The notes below the pieces were generated by a model that was given only the letters and a program-made list of their open reading frames with translations, did not search any database and was not told the DNA's origin. Below are positions 18,218 to 28,220 of a stretch of 64,000 nucleotides of DNA, piece by piece (the first letter of the stretch is position 1; each line of letters starts with the position of its first letter). Source of the stretch: Iodobacter fluviatilis (GTDB taxonomy: Bacteria > Pseudomonadota > Gammaproteobacteria > Burkholderiales > Chitinibacteraceae). The stretch spans positions 62,001 through 126,000 of the forward strand of contig NZ_UGHR01000001.1 of the NCBI RefSeq assembly GCF_900451195.1. The letters run 5' to 3'. The position numbers and the translations under genes were made by a program.

Positions 18218-19326
18218 GCGCCATTTGTTTTGACCATGTTGATGAAGTATTCGGCCAGCGGCCTGAAGCCGCTTTCCCGCTGATAGATCAGGCGCTGTCG
18301 CGCGATGATATTTTTGACCGTACCTGCCAGTTAGTTGCGGTGCGCGACGCCTGCCTGCGGGTAGAAGAGGGCGAAATGTGCGTGCTGATGGGCTTGTCTG
18401 GCTCAGGAAAATCCAGCCTGCTCAGAGCGATTAATGGTTTAAATCCAATCAGCCGCGGCCAGCTTACCGTGCGCTGTGCCGGGGCAGAGGTTGATATGGC
18501 CAATTGCTCTGCACGGCAGCTGCGGGAGGTGCGTACCCGTGGCATTGCCATGGTGTTTCAAAATTTTGCGCTGATGCCCTGGCTAAATGTGGAAGAAAAC
18601 GTGGCTTTTGGCCTGCATGCTTTACAACTGAGCGCCAAAGAAAGCAAGCGCCGGGTGGATACGGTGCTGGAGCAGGTAGGGCTGGGGCGCAGGCGTTATG
18701 CACTGCCTGCCGAGCTATCCGGCGGTATGCAGCAAAGGGTGGGATTAGCGCGGGCGCTGGCAGTGGATAGCGATATTTTACTGATGGACGAGCCCTTTTC
18801 GGCGCTCGATCCGCTGATTCGTAATCAGCTGCAGGATGAATTACTCAGCTTGCAAAAAACACTACGTAAAACCATTGTTTTTGTCAGCCATGATATGGAC
18901 GAAGCATTAAAGCTGGGCTCGCATATTGCCATCCTACGTGATGGGCAGATTGTGCAAAATGGCACGCCGCAAGCGATTATGTTTCAGCCGGCTGATGATT
19001 ATGTCCGCCAGTTTGTAAAACATAGTAATCCGCTGAATGTGCTGTCTGCCGCCAGCCTGATGCGGCCCGGTCATTTTCCGGGACTGGAGCAGATTATGTC
19101 TGCTGCTCAGAACGCCCACTCTGCTGTGCAATACTGGCATGCGCCAGAGCCTTTATCCTTACTGCGTGCCAAACCTACCGTGGTGGATGCGGATATCCGG
19201 CTACGCGAGGCTTTTGCGGTTTATGCCCAGACAGGCTGCGAGCTGATTCTGGCACAAGATGGCAAGATGGTGGGCTGCTTATCAGGGGCACAAATGTCGC
19301 GGGCGATTCTGGGACAAGCTGCTTAA
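18214..19326 (+). CDS. choV: Choline/glycine betaine ABC transporter, ATP-binding protein ChoV
   Basis: ATPase of the choline importer, 370 residues. Walker A GLSGSGKSS is at residues 60-68, preceded by the long N-terminal region normal in ProV/ChoV. Signature LSGGMQQR, Walker B DILLMDEPFSALD and VSHDMDEAL follow. The ~100 C-terminal residues correspond to the CBS region of ProV but look short and degenerate, as in ChoV, so ionic-strength gating as in ProV/OpuA is doubtful. Last gene of choXWV. Confidence 0.9.
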   Translation: MSAICFDHVDEVFGQRPEAAFPLIDQALSRDDIFDRTCQLVAVRDACLRVEEGEMCVLMGLSGSGKSSLLRAINGLNPISRGQLTVRCAGAEVDMANCSARQLREVRTRGIAMVFQNFALMPWLNVEENVAFGLHALQLSAKESKRRVDTVLEQVGLGRRRYALPAELSGGMQQRVGLARALAVDSDILLMDEPFSALDPLIRNQLQDELLSLQKTLRKTIVFVSHDMDEALKLGSHIAILRDGQIVQNGTPQAIMFQPADDYVRQFVKHSNPLNVLSAASLMRPGHFPGLEQIMSAAQNAHSAVQYWHAPEPLSLLRAKPTVVDADIRLREAFAVYAQTGCELILAQDGKMVGCLSGAQMSRAILGQAA

Positions 19327-19368
19327 GCTGGCCAAATCACCCTGTTCTGGAGCTTGGCTCAGGCTGAT

Positions 19369-20154
19369 TTAAAAATCTTCAATCAGCGGCCCAATAGAAA
19401 GAATCGCCAGAATCAGCGCCAAGAATATGGTTGAGCTAAAGCCAAGATGGCTGAAGCCATAAGCGCCCAGCACCGCACCACAAAAAAATGCCATGACCAA
19501 ACTGGCTTGCACTTTTAAATGCGTACGGTCGCAAAGCACCTTGATATGCTCTGGCGTGCTTGGGTTGCGGTTCCAGTAAAACAAACGCCCAAGCTCGATG
19601 CTGATATCGGTGATTAAGCCTGTCAGGTGGGTGGTGCGGATCACGGCTTTAGAAATCTTGGTAATGATGGCGTTTTGCAGGCCCATAATAAAACACAGCA
19701 GCAGCATAGTCAGCGAAACAAGGCCAGGGGAGTGAGAATCAAGCTGCCCGCCCAGCAGGCCAAAGCACAGCAGAAGCAAGGCTTCCAGCATCAGCGGTTC
19801 GGCATATAAGCTGCGGCTGCCACGGCGGCGCGCCCAGTTTATCAGTAGGGTAGAGGTGATAGCCCCTGCCATAAACATCAGCAAGCTGGCCACTGCAGCG
19901 ATGATCAGCTTGGAATTACCCAGTACCCAGTTATCTGCCAGCCCCGATAAAATCCCCGTCATATGCGATGTGTACTGGCCCACGGCCAAAAAGCCCCCTG
20001 CATTGGTCGCGCCCGCCACAAAACATAGGGTAATCCCAAGGTGAAGATTATTGCGATCGGTGCGCTCTGGCGCGGTAAGGGTGCGCAGGTAGTGAAGGGG
20101 CATGTCGGATTTTATTTTATGTGCTTTTGGTGCTGCAATTGTACTCGCCTTCAT
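19369..20154 (-). CDS. DUF1275 (YoaK-like) membrane protein
   Basis: Membrane protein of 261 residues with about six helices. The DUF1275 hallmarks are GATNAGGFLAVGQYTSHMTGILSG near the N-terminus and LQNAIITKISKAVIRTTHLTGLITDI in the middle. Function of the family is not established; a transport role is often assumed. The start at 20154 has AGGGG a few bases upstream; an internal ATG at 20103 lacks one. It converges with choV and is divergent from metQ. Confidence 0.85.
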   Translation of the reverse strand: MKASTIAAPKAHKIKSDMPLHYLRTLTAPERTDRNNLHLGITLCFVAGATNAGGFLAVGQYTSHMTGILSGLADNWVLGNSKLIIAAVASLLMFMAGAITSTLLINWARRRGSRSLYAEPLMLEALLLLCFGLLGGQLDSHSPGLVSLTMLLLCFIMGLQNAIITKISKAVIRTTHLTGLITDISIELGRLFYWNRNPSTPEHIKVLCDRTHLKVQASLVMAFFCGAVLGAYGFSHLGFSSTIFLALILAILSIGPLIEDF

Positions 20155-20360
20155 GCCCCTGCCATGTTGCCAACATTACCCTTGCAAGCCTTTGCTGCTC
20201 TATTGAGAGGCCACCATGATTTGCGGCTAAAATGAATTTATAGTTTGTTTTGTTATATATAAGTTATTTAATATTTCTTCTTTGTGTGAATAATGCTTGT
20301 TAGACTTCAGACAGATCAAGACATTTAGCTTTAGCCCCACACTATATTGAAGGAATTAAA

Positions 20361-21143
20361 ATGAAAAAAACTCTGGTTCTTAGCGCTTTGGCGGCTTTAT
20401 TGGCAACTGGCTTTGCACAAGCCGCAGAAAAACTCACTATTGCTGCAACGGCTGTGCCTCATGCAGAAATCCTGGAATTGGTAAAACCCCAATTAGCCAA
20501 AGAAGGCGTGGATTTACAGATCAAAGTATTTACCGATTATGTGCAGCCTAATCTGCAAGTCGATCAAAAAAATATTGATGCCAATTACTTTCAGACTAAG
20601 CCTTATTTAGATAATTTTAATAAAGGTAAGGGCACTCATTTAGTGATTGTGGCAGGTGTGCACGTAGAGCCATTTGGCGCTTATTCACGTAAATATAAAT
20701 CATTAAAAGATTTACCAAACGGCGCAACCGTTGCAATCCCAAATGAAGGCAGCAATAGTGGCCGTGCTTTACTATTGCTACAAAAAGCAGGTTTATTAAA
20801 GCTGAAAGACCCGACAAATGCTTTGTCTACACCTAAAGACATCAGCGAAAATCCAAAGCAATTAAAGTTTAAAGAGCTGGATGCGGCAATGCTGGCCCGG
20901 GTATTAGATCAGGTTGATTTAGCACTGATCAATACCAATTACGCATTGGAAGCCAAGCTTAATCCGGTTAAAGATTCATTGGCTCTGGAAGATCGCAGCT
21001 CGCCTTATGTGAATTACCTGGTTGCCCGCCCGGATAATAAAGACAGCGCCGCCATTAAAAAACTGGCAGCTGCATTAACTAGCCAGCAGGTTAAAACCTT
21101 TATTGAAGGCAAATACGCAGGCGCGGTTGTTCCAGCGTTTTAA
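20361..21143 (+). CDS. metQ: MetQ/NlpA-family ABC substrate-binding protein
   Basis: Periplasmic binding protein of the NlpA family (methionine uptake), 260 residues. Motifs include TIAATAVPHAEILE, VFTDYVQPN, DANYFQTKPYLDNF, FGAYSRKYKSL and IPNEGSNSGRALLLLQ. The signal peptide ends GFAQAA with no cysteine, so it is a soluble periplasmic protein rather than a lipoprotein. No metN or metI is adjacent, so it must use permease and ATPase encoded elsewhere or be an orphan. Methionine as ligand is by family only. GGAAT precedes the ATG. Confidence 0.85.
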   Translation: MKKTLVLSALAALLATGFAQAAEKLTIAATAVPHAEILELVKPQLAKEGVDLQIKVFTDYVQPNLQVDQKNIDANYFQTKPYLDNFNKGKGTHLVIVAGVHVEPFGAYSRKYKSLKDLPNGATVAIPNEGSNSGRALLLLQKAGLLKLKDPTNALSTPKDISENPKQLKFKELDAAMLARVLDQVDLALINTNYALEAKLNPVKDSLALEDRSSPYVNYLVARPDNKDSAAIKKLAAALTSQQVKTFIEGKYAGAVVPAF

Positions 21144-21172
21144 TTGTGTGTAGGTCTGCGTAGCATGGCTTA

Positions 21173-21210
21173 GCTGATTATCATCGCAGTTTTTAGCGGT
21201 GATAATCAGC
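21173..21210. terminator. Strong hairpin between metQ and the chemoreceptor gene
   Basis: GCTGATTATCATCGC at 21173-21187 pairs with 21196-21210 in a 15-bp stem (one wobble) around an 8-base loop. It lies between convergent genes and could act in both directions, but no T-tract follows, so it is a terminator or RNA-stability hairpin by position only. Confidence 0.5.
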
Positions 21211-21231
21211 GTAACCCAAGCTACAAGTGCA

Positions 21232-23208
21232 TTAACTTAATTTAAAATGCGCCACGGCTAAATCCATGCGGCTGGCGAGATCTCTTAATGAATGCGCGGT
21301 ATGCGCCGATTCTTCTACTGCGCGGCTGTTTTCCACGCTCATTTGCGCGATGCGGTCTACATTACCTGCCACGCTATTGGCCATGCTGGTTTGTGTTTTA
21401 AGTGCTTGGCTGATTTCCATCACCACATTCATCACTTTTACCGATCCTTCGCGAATTTTCCTGATGGCTTCTCCAGCCTGATTGGCTAATACCATGCCTT
21501 TTTCTACTTCAATCACGCCTTGGCTCATATTTTGGACGGCGTTGCTGGTGCCGGTTTGGATTTTCTCTATCATTTTGCCAATTTCCAAAGTGCTGGAGGT
21601 GGTGCGCTCGGCCAATTTACGCACTTCATCGGCCACCACGGCAAAACCGCGTCCTGTATCGCCTGCTCTTGCCGCTTCAATGGCGGCATTCAGCGCCAGT
21701 AAATTAGTCTGATCGGCAATTTCCTTAATGACATTAGCGATGCCAGCAATTTGCTGAGAGTATTCATTTAGCTCGGCCACGCTATCAGAGGCAATGCGTA
21801 CAGTGGAGGCAATCGCCTGAATACCCGCTACCGTTTGCTGGATGACTTCGCCGCCTTCATTGGAAACGCGGCCTGATTCGGTGGAGGTGAGATGGGCATC
21901 CCGGGCATTATTGGCGACAAGATTAATGCTGACAGTTAGCTCTTGCACTGCTGCTGCCATGCTGGCTGCGGCTTCGCTTTGCTCTTTAGCGCCGCCTGAA
22001 ACTTGCTCGGAGCTGCTGCTGATTTGCTCGGCACCCTTTAATAGATGATCGGCGCTTTCCTTGGTATCCATAAAGAGCTTGAGTAGCTGCTCTTGCATTT
22101 TTTCAAAAGCATTGAGCAAATCACCAATTTCATCATTGCGGGGATGAGGAATATGACCGCTGAAATCACCATTTGATAATCTTTCAATATGGCGTATGGC
22201 AATTAAGAGCGGCTGCTTTAACCAGCGGGATAAAGCCAGATGTAATGAAACAGAGAGCAAAAGTGCGCCTGCAATACAGGCAATCAAAATTAAATCATGG
22301 GTCCATTTGGCATCGGCCAATACTTCTTTTTGGCTTTGCGTGCTGACAATTAGCCAGTTGGGGTCGCTTAACTTGGCAAAAGTAGCTTCTCTGGTTTCAC
22401 CATGGTCTCTATAAACCATTTGCCCTTCACCCTGTTTGAGCATGCTCTTGATATAGCTTTGGGCATCAGGATCTTTAAGCAGATCTTTATTGGCCATGGT
22501 GGGGTGGACCAGCGCTTTACCTGCGTTTTTACCGGCATCAATAACCAGCAAATAACCACTTTCACCTAGCCTGATGGCGGCGATTTTCTTTTTTAAATCG
22601 GCCATGCCTAGCGAGAAATCAAAGCCAATAAACAGACTGCCAACGATTTCGCCCTGCTTGTTTTTGATGGGGCGGTAGACCGTCATATAGTCGTGGCCAA
22701 AAAGATTGGCCACACCCACATAGGACTTGCCACTGAGTAAGCCTTGCCGGGCTGGATGGGCGTCACCAAGCAGGGTGTTAACCGAGCGTGTACCGTCTGT
22801 TTTGGTGAGTGAGGTGGCTAAGCGGCGAAAATCCTGTCCCTCCCGAATAAAAATGGTGGCCACTGAGCCGGTGATTTGGGTGAAGCGATCTGCACGCTCA
22901 TTCCCATCAAGTATCACTTTGCCATCATTCAAAAGCTTGCCATCGCTTAAATCCCAATCGGGGCTGAAATTATTAGCCCAAACCGCATTGAGGCTAGAAG
23001 CCGATCGATCCAGATTGGTACGATAAGCGGTTAAGAGATCAACAATCGACTGGTTTGTTGTATGCAGATTGGCTCTGGCGGTGTGGGTGAGGCGTTGTTC
23101 CAGCCCTGTGGATAGCACCCAGAACAGGCCGCCAAACAAGATAATCAGCAGCGCCAGTAATATTAGATTTAGGCGGACGATGAGAGAGTCGTGGCGTATC
23201 AGCGTCAT
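21232..23208 (-). CDS. Methyl-accepting chemotaxis protein with double Cache sensor
   Basis: Chemoreceptor of 658 residues. A first membrane helix (about 12-32) is followed by a large periplasmic region (33-310) of Cache_3/Cache_2 type ([48 protein letters not shown]), a second helix (about 312-332), a HAMP segment and a cytoplasmic signalling region. The highly conserved hairpin tip is [19 protein letters not shown] followed by [16 protein letters not shown]. No C-terminal CheR-binding pentapeptide is seen. Ligand is unknown; Cache domains commonly bind amino or organic acids. Confidence 0.93.
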   Translation of the reverse strand: MTLIRHDSLIVRLNLILLALLIILFGGLFWVLSTGLEQRLTHTARANLHTTNQSIVDLLTAYRTNLDRSASSLNAVWANNFSPDWDLSDGKLLNDGKVILDGNERADRFTQITGSVATIFIREGQDFRRLATSLTKTDGTRSVNTLLGDAHPARQGLLSGKSYVGVANLFGHDYMTVYRPIKNKQGEIVGSLFIGFDFSLGMADLKKKIAAIRLGESGYLLVIDAGKNAGKALVHPTMANKDLLKDPDAQSYIKSMLKQGEGQMVYRDHGETREATFAKLSDPNWLIVSTQSQKEVLADAKWTHDLILIACIAGALLLSVSLHLALSRWLKQPLLIAIRHIERLSNGDFSGHIPHPRNDEIGDLLNAFEKMQEQLLKLFMDTKESADHLLKGAEQISSSSEQVSGGAKEQSEAAASMAAAVQELTVSINLVANNARDAHLTSTESGRVSNEGGEVIQQTVAGIQAIASTVRIASDSVAELNEYSQQIAGIANVIKEIADQTNLLALNAAIEAARAGDTGRGFAVVADEVRKLAERTTSSTLEIGKMIEKIQTGTSNAVQNMSQGVIEVEKGMVLANQAGEAIRKIREGSVKVMNVVMEISQALKTQTSMANSVAGNVDRIAQMSVENSRAVEESAHTAHSLRDLASRMDLAVAHFKLS

Positions 23209-23418
23209 GGCAGGGCACCTTTTTTTAAGTAAGATTTATTCAGGTTAGCCCTGCAATAAATTACTTAATTCTTTGATATTTAAATGGGATATCTGGCAAT
23301 TTCATTCGCAGAAATTACAATAATCGTTATCATTTAAAAGTGTGTGCACTGCAACAACGATGAAGCCGAGTTCGGTATAAGCGGTTGACCAGCCGAAGGA
23401 CGGCTTTGGTCGGCGTAC

Positions 23419-24048
23419 TTATAGCAAATTACGATAGCCATTAAACAAAACGAGGCCCGCAAACCACAGATAAAGCAGGGCGGACAGCAACAGGCAGCCT
23501 TGGGTAAAGCGCTGACCAAATAGCTTGGCACCGTGGGTGGCGCTGTAAACCATGAGTAAAGTCCAAGCCATGCCACCGGCAAAAAATCCTGAGAGAAACC
23601 GTGCGGTAGAGAGTAGGCTGCCATCGGTGGCTTGGGCGATTAAGCTACCACCAACGGCTGCAAACCAAAGAATGGATGAAGGCGAGGCCATGGCGAGCAT
23701 CATGCCGCGGCCAAACATGCCCCGGCGGCCTGCTTGCGGCAGGCTTGTACTTTCGATTTGTTTGGCATCTTGCCAAGCTTGGCGAGCCATTTTTACGGCA
23801 AGGTAGAGCAAGACCGAGCCACCCCCTAGCCAAGTGATCCATCTTACTGCGGTAAATTGCAGTAATACACTCATCCCAAGCAGGGATATCACGGCCCATA
23901 CCATATCGCCAAAACAAGAGCCCAGCCCCATCCAGAGTGCGGGGCGTGGGCCGTGTTTCAGGCTGGTGTCGATCAGGGCTACATTGACAATGCCTAGGTC
24001 TAGGCAAAGAGAAATAGATAATAAAAAACCGGTGACAAATACATCCAT
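23419..24048 (-). CDS. LysE-family amino-acid exporter
   Basis: Inner-membrane exporter of 209 residues with five or six helices, typical of LysE/RhtB proteins. It shows the family N-terminal helix (FLLSISLCLDLGIVNVALIDTSLKHG), the GLGSCFGDMVW segment and ASPSSILWFAAVGG. Substrate cannot be told from sequence; the family exports basic or neutral amino acids. It stands alone between the chemoreceptor gene and trkH. Confidence 0.85.
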   Translation of the reverse strand: MDVFVTGFLLSISLCLDLGIVNVALIDTSLKHGPRPALWMGLGSCFGDMVWAVISLLGMSVLLQFTAVRWITWLGGGSVLLYLAVKMARQAWQDAKQIESTSLPQAGRRGMFGRGMMLAMASPSSILWFAAVGGSLIAQATDGSLLSTARFLSGFFAGGMAWTLLMVYSATHGAKLFGQRFTQGCLLLSALLYLWFAGLVLFNGYRNLL

Positions 24049-24184
24049 TTTAAGACTCTGCAGATCGCTGTTATGTACTTTATGGTCTCAGGGTGAGCCA
24101 ATCTTAATGCAGTTTAACAGCTTACATCAGCGCCTTAAAATGACGTATTACCTTAGCAGTGCAGCCATATCCGGATAAAGGTGT

Positions 24185-25654
24185 TCAGGATTTCCAAAAG
24201 GCGACGCTAAATAAGATCAGCAGAGAAAAGACTTCTAAGCGGCCAAGCAGCATGGCAAAGTTGCAAATCCAGATTTGAATATCGCTAAGAACACCATAGT
24301 TAGATGCTGGGCCAACGATGCCAAGGCCGGGGCCCGCATTATTAATGCAGGCAATAATGGCGGTAAAGCTGGAGAGAAAATCAAGGCCAGAGAGCAGTAG
24401 TAAAAAAGTAAGACCAACGATACTCATGGCATATAAAAAGACAAAACCCATTACCGCAAAAATAATTTGATTTGGAATCGCCATGCCATTGACCCGCAGC
24501 GGGTGCACGGCATTGGGATGCAGCAAGCTGGACATTTGCCGGCCAGATTCGCGCACCATAATCAGGGTGCGAATCATTTTAATTCCGCCACCTGTAGAGC
24601 CAGAGCAGGCAGTGATGCAGGATAAAAATAGCATCAGAAGCGGTACAAAAATGGGCCACATGCCAAAGTCTACGCTGGCGAAACCTGAGTCGGTGGCAAT
24701 TGATACCAGATTAAAAGCCACATGCCTTAATGCGGTCAGGTAATCCGGATAGGTGTTTTGTTTAAGTAAATAAGCTGCGCAGCCCAGCGTACTGACCAAA
24801 ATCAGCAGCAACATAGCCTTAAATTCAGAGTCTTTTAAGTAGGCAGACAGCTTGCGGCCAGTAAGCGCCACATAGTGCGTGGCAAAGTTGGTGGCGGCAA
24901 GCAGCATAAACACAATCAAGATGGCTTCGATGATGGGGGAATTAAAATAACCCACACTTGCATCATGGGTAGAAAACCCACCCAAACACATTGCAGCAAA
25001 GGCATGGCACACTGCATCTAGCCAGCTCATTTCCCCTGCAAATTTAAGCAGCAGGGTGCAAGCCAGTGTCAGCCCTGCGTAGACAATCCATAGATTACGG
25101 GCCGTTTCCCTGATGCGCGGCGTGAGCTTGGCGTCCTTGATCGGGCCGGGGGTTTCGGCTTTAAACAGCTGCAAGCCACCCACGCCCAGCATGGGCAAGA
25201 TGGCGACGGCCAGCACGATAATCCCCATGCCGCCCAGCCAGTTGAGTAAATGCCGCCACAAATTAATTGAAGGGGGGAGTTGATCCAGCCCAGTCAGCAC
25301 CGTTGCCCCTGTGGTGGTGAGCGCCGACATGGTTTCAAAGTAGGCGTGGGTAAAAGAGAGCGATGGGTTAAACAGCAGCAGGGGCAGGGCAGAAACGGCG
25401 GGCAGCACGGTCCATAGGCCGACCACCAGAACAAAGCCATCTCTTGCTTTCATCTCCCGTTTATAGCCGTGGGTCAGAATGGCAAGTAGCACGCTGCCAA
25501 GCAGCAGAAAGGTGAGCGAGGTGATAAAGGGCGCTAGGCCATCATCATTGCCAAACCATGCCACTGCAATTGGCAGCGTAATCCACAGCGAGAACATGCC
25601 CGATACACGCGCCAGAATATTGACGGTGGGGAAAATACGTTGGGCCAGCGACAT
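24185..25654 (-). CDS. trkH: Trk potassium uptake system, membrane subunit TrkH
   Basis: Potassium-translocating membrane subunit, 489 residues, with multiple helices and four P-loop-like filter segments (for example SALTTTGATVLTGLD, GGFSTHDASVGY, ATDSGFASVDFG, CINNAGPGLGIVG). Together with TrkA it mediates low-affinity K+ uptake. Its ATG overlaps the trkA stop by one base (TAATG), so both are translated from one message. Length matches E. coli TrkH closely. Confidence 0.95.
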   Translation of the reverse strand: MSLAQRIFPTVNILARVSGMFSLWITLPIAVAWFGNDDGLAPFITSLTFLLLGSVLLAILTHGYKREMKARDGFVLVVGLWTVLPAVSALPLLLFNPSLSFTHAYFETMSALTTTGATVLTGLDQLPPSINLWRHLLNWLGGMGIIVLAVAILPMLGVGGLQLFKAETPGPIKDAKLTPRIRETARNLWIVYAGLTLACTLLLKFAGEMSWLDAVCHAFAAMCLGGFSTHDASVGYFNSPIIEAILIVFMLLAATNFATHYVALTGRKLSAYLKDSEFKAMLLLILVSTLGCAAYLLKQNTYPDYLTALRHVAFNLVSIATDSGFASVDFGMWPIFVPLLMLFLSCITACSGSTGGGIKMIRTLIMVRESGRQMSSLLHPNAVHPLRVNGMAIPNQIIFAVMGFVFLYAMSIVGLTFLLLLSGLDFLSSFTAIIACINNAGPGLGIVGPASNYGVLSDIQIWICNFAMLLGRLEVFSLLILFSVAFWKS

Positions 25655-27030
25655 TAGAAAAACCCCATTTTAACGGCGAAGAGTTTTTCTACTTCTCTGA
25701 TATGCGCCTTGTTATCAACAAATAAGATCACGTGATCTTCCGCTTCAATCATGGTGTCACCATGGGCAATCAGCACTTTTTCTCCGCGCACAATGGCGGC
25801 TAAATCTGCGCCGGATGGTAATTTAATATCGTCCAGTTTTTTGCCAATCACCCGAGAGGTGGCGGGTGTGCCGTGCACGATAAGCTCCATGGCTTCGGCA
25901 GCGCCACGGCGCAGGCTGTGTACCGCAACGACATCGCCGCTTCTGACATGAGCAAGTAAGGAGCCGATGGTGGCAATGGCTGGCGAAATGGCGACATCAA
26001 TTTTTCCGCCTTGCAGTAAATCCACATAGCGAGAGCGATTAATAATGGCGATGGTTTTACGTGCCCCCATCTGCTTGGCCAGGAGGCTGGACATAATATT
26101 GTCTTCATCATCTGAGGTGAGGGCAAAATAGAGATCACAGCGCTCAATCTGCTCGCTTTCCAGTAGTGCTTCATCGGTTGCATCGCCCCTGAGTACCAGT
26201 GTATTGGGCAATGCTTCGGCCAGCCAGTTGGCACGCTCGCGATTGGCTTCAATGATTTTAACCTGGTAGTCTTTTTCTAATGCCTTCGCCAGTCTGAAGC
26301 CCACATTGCCACCGCCTGAGAGGGTAATGCGCTTGATTGGGATTTCTGTGCCGCGCATTTCCTTGATGACATCTCGGATATGTTCGGTTGAAGCGAGAAA
26401 AAAAACTTCATCCCCAACTTGCAAAATGGTATTGCCGTCCGGGTGAACACGGTGGCCCTTACGGTAAATTGAAACCACACGGCGATCAATTTTAGGGAGC
26501 AGCCGGTTGAGTGAGGCCAGATCCTGACCATCCATATGTGCGCCTGCTTCAACCCTTGTGGCCACCAGCTGGGCTTTCCCATCAGCAAAATCCAGTACCT
26601 GTAAGGCTTCAGGCGTTTCAACTAGGCTGACTAAGTAATCGGTCACAATTTGCGCGGGGGTAATCACATGATCGATTGCAAAGTTGCTATCGATAAATAA
26701 CTCCGGGTGAGCCAACAAATCGGGGTCACGAATCCGTGCCAGCCGGGTAGGAATATTGAATAGCTCATAGGCAATTTTGCACGCCACCATATTGAGCTCA
26801 TCCAGCGGTGTAACCGCAAGCAAGAGATCTGCATCTGCCGCTCCGGCAGCAGCAAGTACCGCTGGGCTGGCTGCATGGCCAACAACGGTACGAAGGTCCA
26901 GCCGGTCTGCCAATGGTTTTAAGCTTTCCGGGTTTTCATCCACAATGGTGACGTTATAGCGTTCGTGAACAAGCTGTTCAGCAACAGAGGCACCTACACG
27001 GCCGGCACCTAGGATCAAAATATTAGACAC
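25654..27030 (-). CDS. trkA: Trk potassium uptake system, cytoplasmic regulator TrkA
   Basis: NAD(H)/nucleotide-binding regulatory subunit of the Trk system. Two RCK halves are visible, each with a Rossmann GxGxxG: ILGAGRVGASVAEQL at the N-terminus and LSGGGNVGFRLAKAL near residue 235, each followed by a TrkA-C part. The frame extends to a TTG at 27054, but GTG 27030 starts the canonical SNILILGAG and gives 458 residues, the length of E. coli TrkA. A GATGGA ribosome site lies about ten bases before it. Coupled to trkH downstream. Confidence 0.95.
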   Translation of the reverse strand: MSNILILGAGRVGASVAEQLVHERYNVTIVDENPESLKPLADRLDLRTVVGHAASPAVLAAAGAADADLLLAVTPLDELNMVACKIAYELFNIPTRLARIRDPDLLAHPELFIDSNFAIDHVITPAQIVTDYLVSLVETPEALQVLDFADGKAQLVATRVEAGAHMDGQDLASLNRLLPKIDRRVVSIYRKGHRVHPDGNTILQVGDEVFFLASTEHIRDVIKEMRGTEIPIKRITLSGGGNVGFRLAKALEKDYQVKIIEANRERANWLAEALPNTLVLRGDATDEALLESEQIERCDLYFALTSDDEDNIMSSLLAKQMGARKTIAIINRSRYVDLLQGGKIDVAISPAIATIGSLLAHVRSGDVVAVHSLRRGAAEAMELIVHGTPATSRVIGKKLDDIKLPSGADLAAIVRGEKVLIAHGDTMIEAEDHVILFVDNKAHIREVEKLFAVKMGFF

Positions 27031-27068
27031 AGTGTTTTTCCATCTGATGAGCAAAACATGCAGACATC

Positions 27069-27089
27069 AGCCTTAAAATCGTTAAGGCT
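27069..27089. terminator. Hairpin between the ntr operon and trkA
   Basis: AGCCTTAA and TTAAGGCT form an 8-bp stem around AATCG, in the gap between the TPR gene and trkA. No T-tract on the minus strand; a weak candidate terminator. Confidence 0.35.
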
Positions 27090-27242
27090 GGCTTTAAAAA
27101 AGCAGTCTGAACAATGCACGCGGCCAGAATACTTGCCAAGCCTTCGGGGGAAAGAGCTTGCTTTGATTGTTATATCTTAGCAAGTGAAAAAATATTGATA
27201 GTGCCGGATTGATGGCAGCAGACTTGCAGACGATTCAGGGGC

Positions 27243-28220
27243 TCAGAGCGGGCGTTGCAGTGAATGCTGATGCCGGGTATATGCAAAATGATGCGTGGCA
27301 GCAGTATCTGCATCTAGGTTGATATGGGCTTCAGACAGCGCGCGGTGGATTTTGCAGAGTAAATGTGGGTTTGCCAGCTTTGTTGCGAGGGCTAAAGCCT
27401 GATCCAGCTGAGCCCGTGCATGATCCCAGCGTTGCTCAGCCAGATCGCACTGGCCCAGCCCCAGCAAGCTGCTGGCTTTATGCCACGGATTGTCTTGCAA
27501 TAGGCTGATTTTTAAAGCGATATTAAGCTGGGTTCTGGCGTTTTCCAGATCACCTTGCTTTAAAAGCAATAAACCGCTGACACGGTAAATTTCGGTTTCG
27601 TGATCTAAAAGGCGAACGGATAGCGACATGTCTTTCGCGCTTTGCAGCATGGTTTTTGCTTCATCCAAGCGCTCAAGACTGTAAAGATCAACGGCAATAT
27701 TGATATACACCTGAGAGCGCAAGACCGGATCATGGCTGGTGTGCAAAAAATCAAAAGCCTTGTAGTGGCATTGTAGTGCTGCTGCATATTCTTCAAAGCC
27801 AAAATGCACTTGCCCAAGCCCGATTTGGGCCAGAATAAACGTGGTGAAGTTATTGTTCTGGAGCGCAAGCGCTGCACACTCTGTCCAGATTCGGGCCGCT
27901 TCTGTTGCCTCACCTAAATCCAGATGGCAGCGGCCCAGTTGTTCAAGCAGCAGTGCTTTTTCGTTTGGAGATGACTGAGCCAGCGCTAAAGCCTGGCCGA
28001 AGGTTGCCAGAGCACTCTGATGCTTGCCAAGCATCAGCTGTGCTTTACCCTGCACGAGGCCCGCCAGCACTTCACCTTTGATATAGCCCGTTGCCTGCGC
28101 CTGTGAGAGTGCATGCCCTGCCAGCTGCAGGCCTTCATTGGCCTGCGTGGCAAGGATTTCATCTGCGCTGGCAATTAAGCGATCAATATCAGAGGGAAGG
28201 GCTTTGGGCCTTGCCAGCAT
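27243..28220 (-). CDS. TPR-repeat protein downstream of ntrX
   Basis: A 325-residue protein made almost wholly of TPR-like helix pairs (for example ALLLEQLGRCHLDLGEATEA, SSLLGLGQCDLAEQRWDHA). No signal peptide, membrane helix or catalytic motif. Its repeats resemble the sensor halves of the TPR proteins at 1.8-4.5 kb (shared pattern of Leu-Gln-Asn-x-x-Phe followed by Ile-Gly-Leu-Gly), suggesting paralogy. Its start overlaps the ntrX stop as TAATG, so it is made with NtrYX. A role as partner of the Ntr proteins is inference. Confidence 0.8.
   Translation of the reverse strand: MLARPKALPSDIDRLIASADEILATQANEGLQLAGHALSQAQATGYIKGEVLAGLVQGKAQLMLGKHQSALATFGQALALAQSSPNEKALLLEQLGRCHLDLGEATEAARIWTECAALALQNNNFTTFILAQIGLGQVHFGFEEYAAALQCHYKAFDFLHTSHDPVLRSQVYINIAVDLYSLERLDEAKTMLQSAKDMSLSVRLLDHETEIYRVSGLLLLKQGDLENARTQLNIALKISLLQDNPWHKASSLLGLGQCDLAEQRWDHARAQLDQALALATKLANPHLLCKIHRALSEAHINLDADTAATHHFAYTRHQHSLQRPL

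Noticed and set aside
20290..20340. MetJ-like AGAC repeats upstream of metQ
   Set aside because: Three AGAC strings occur, but spacing does not fit MetJ boxes and MetJ is not expected in beta-proteobacteria.
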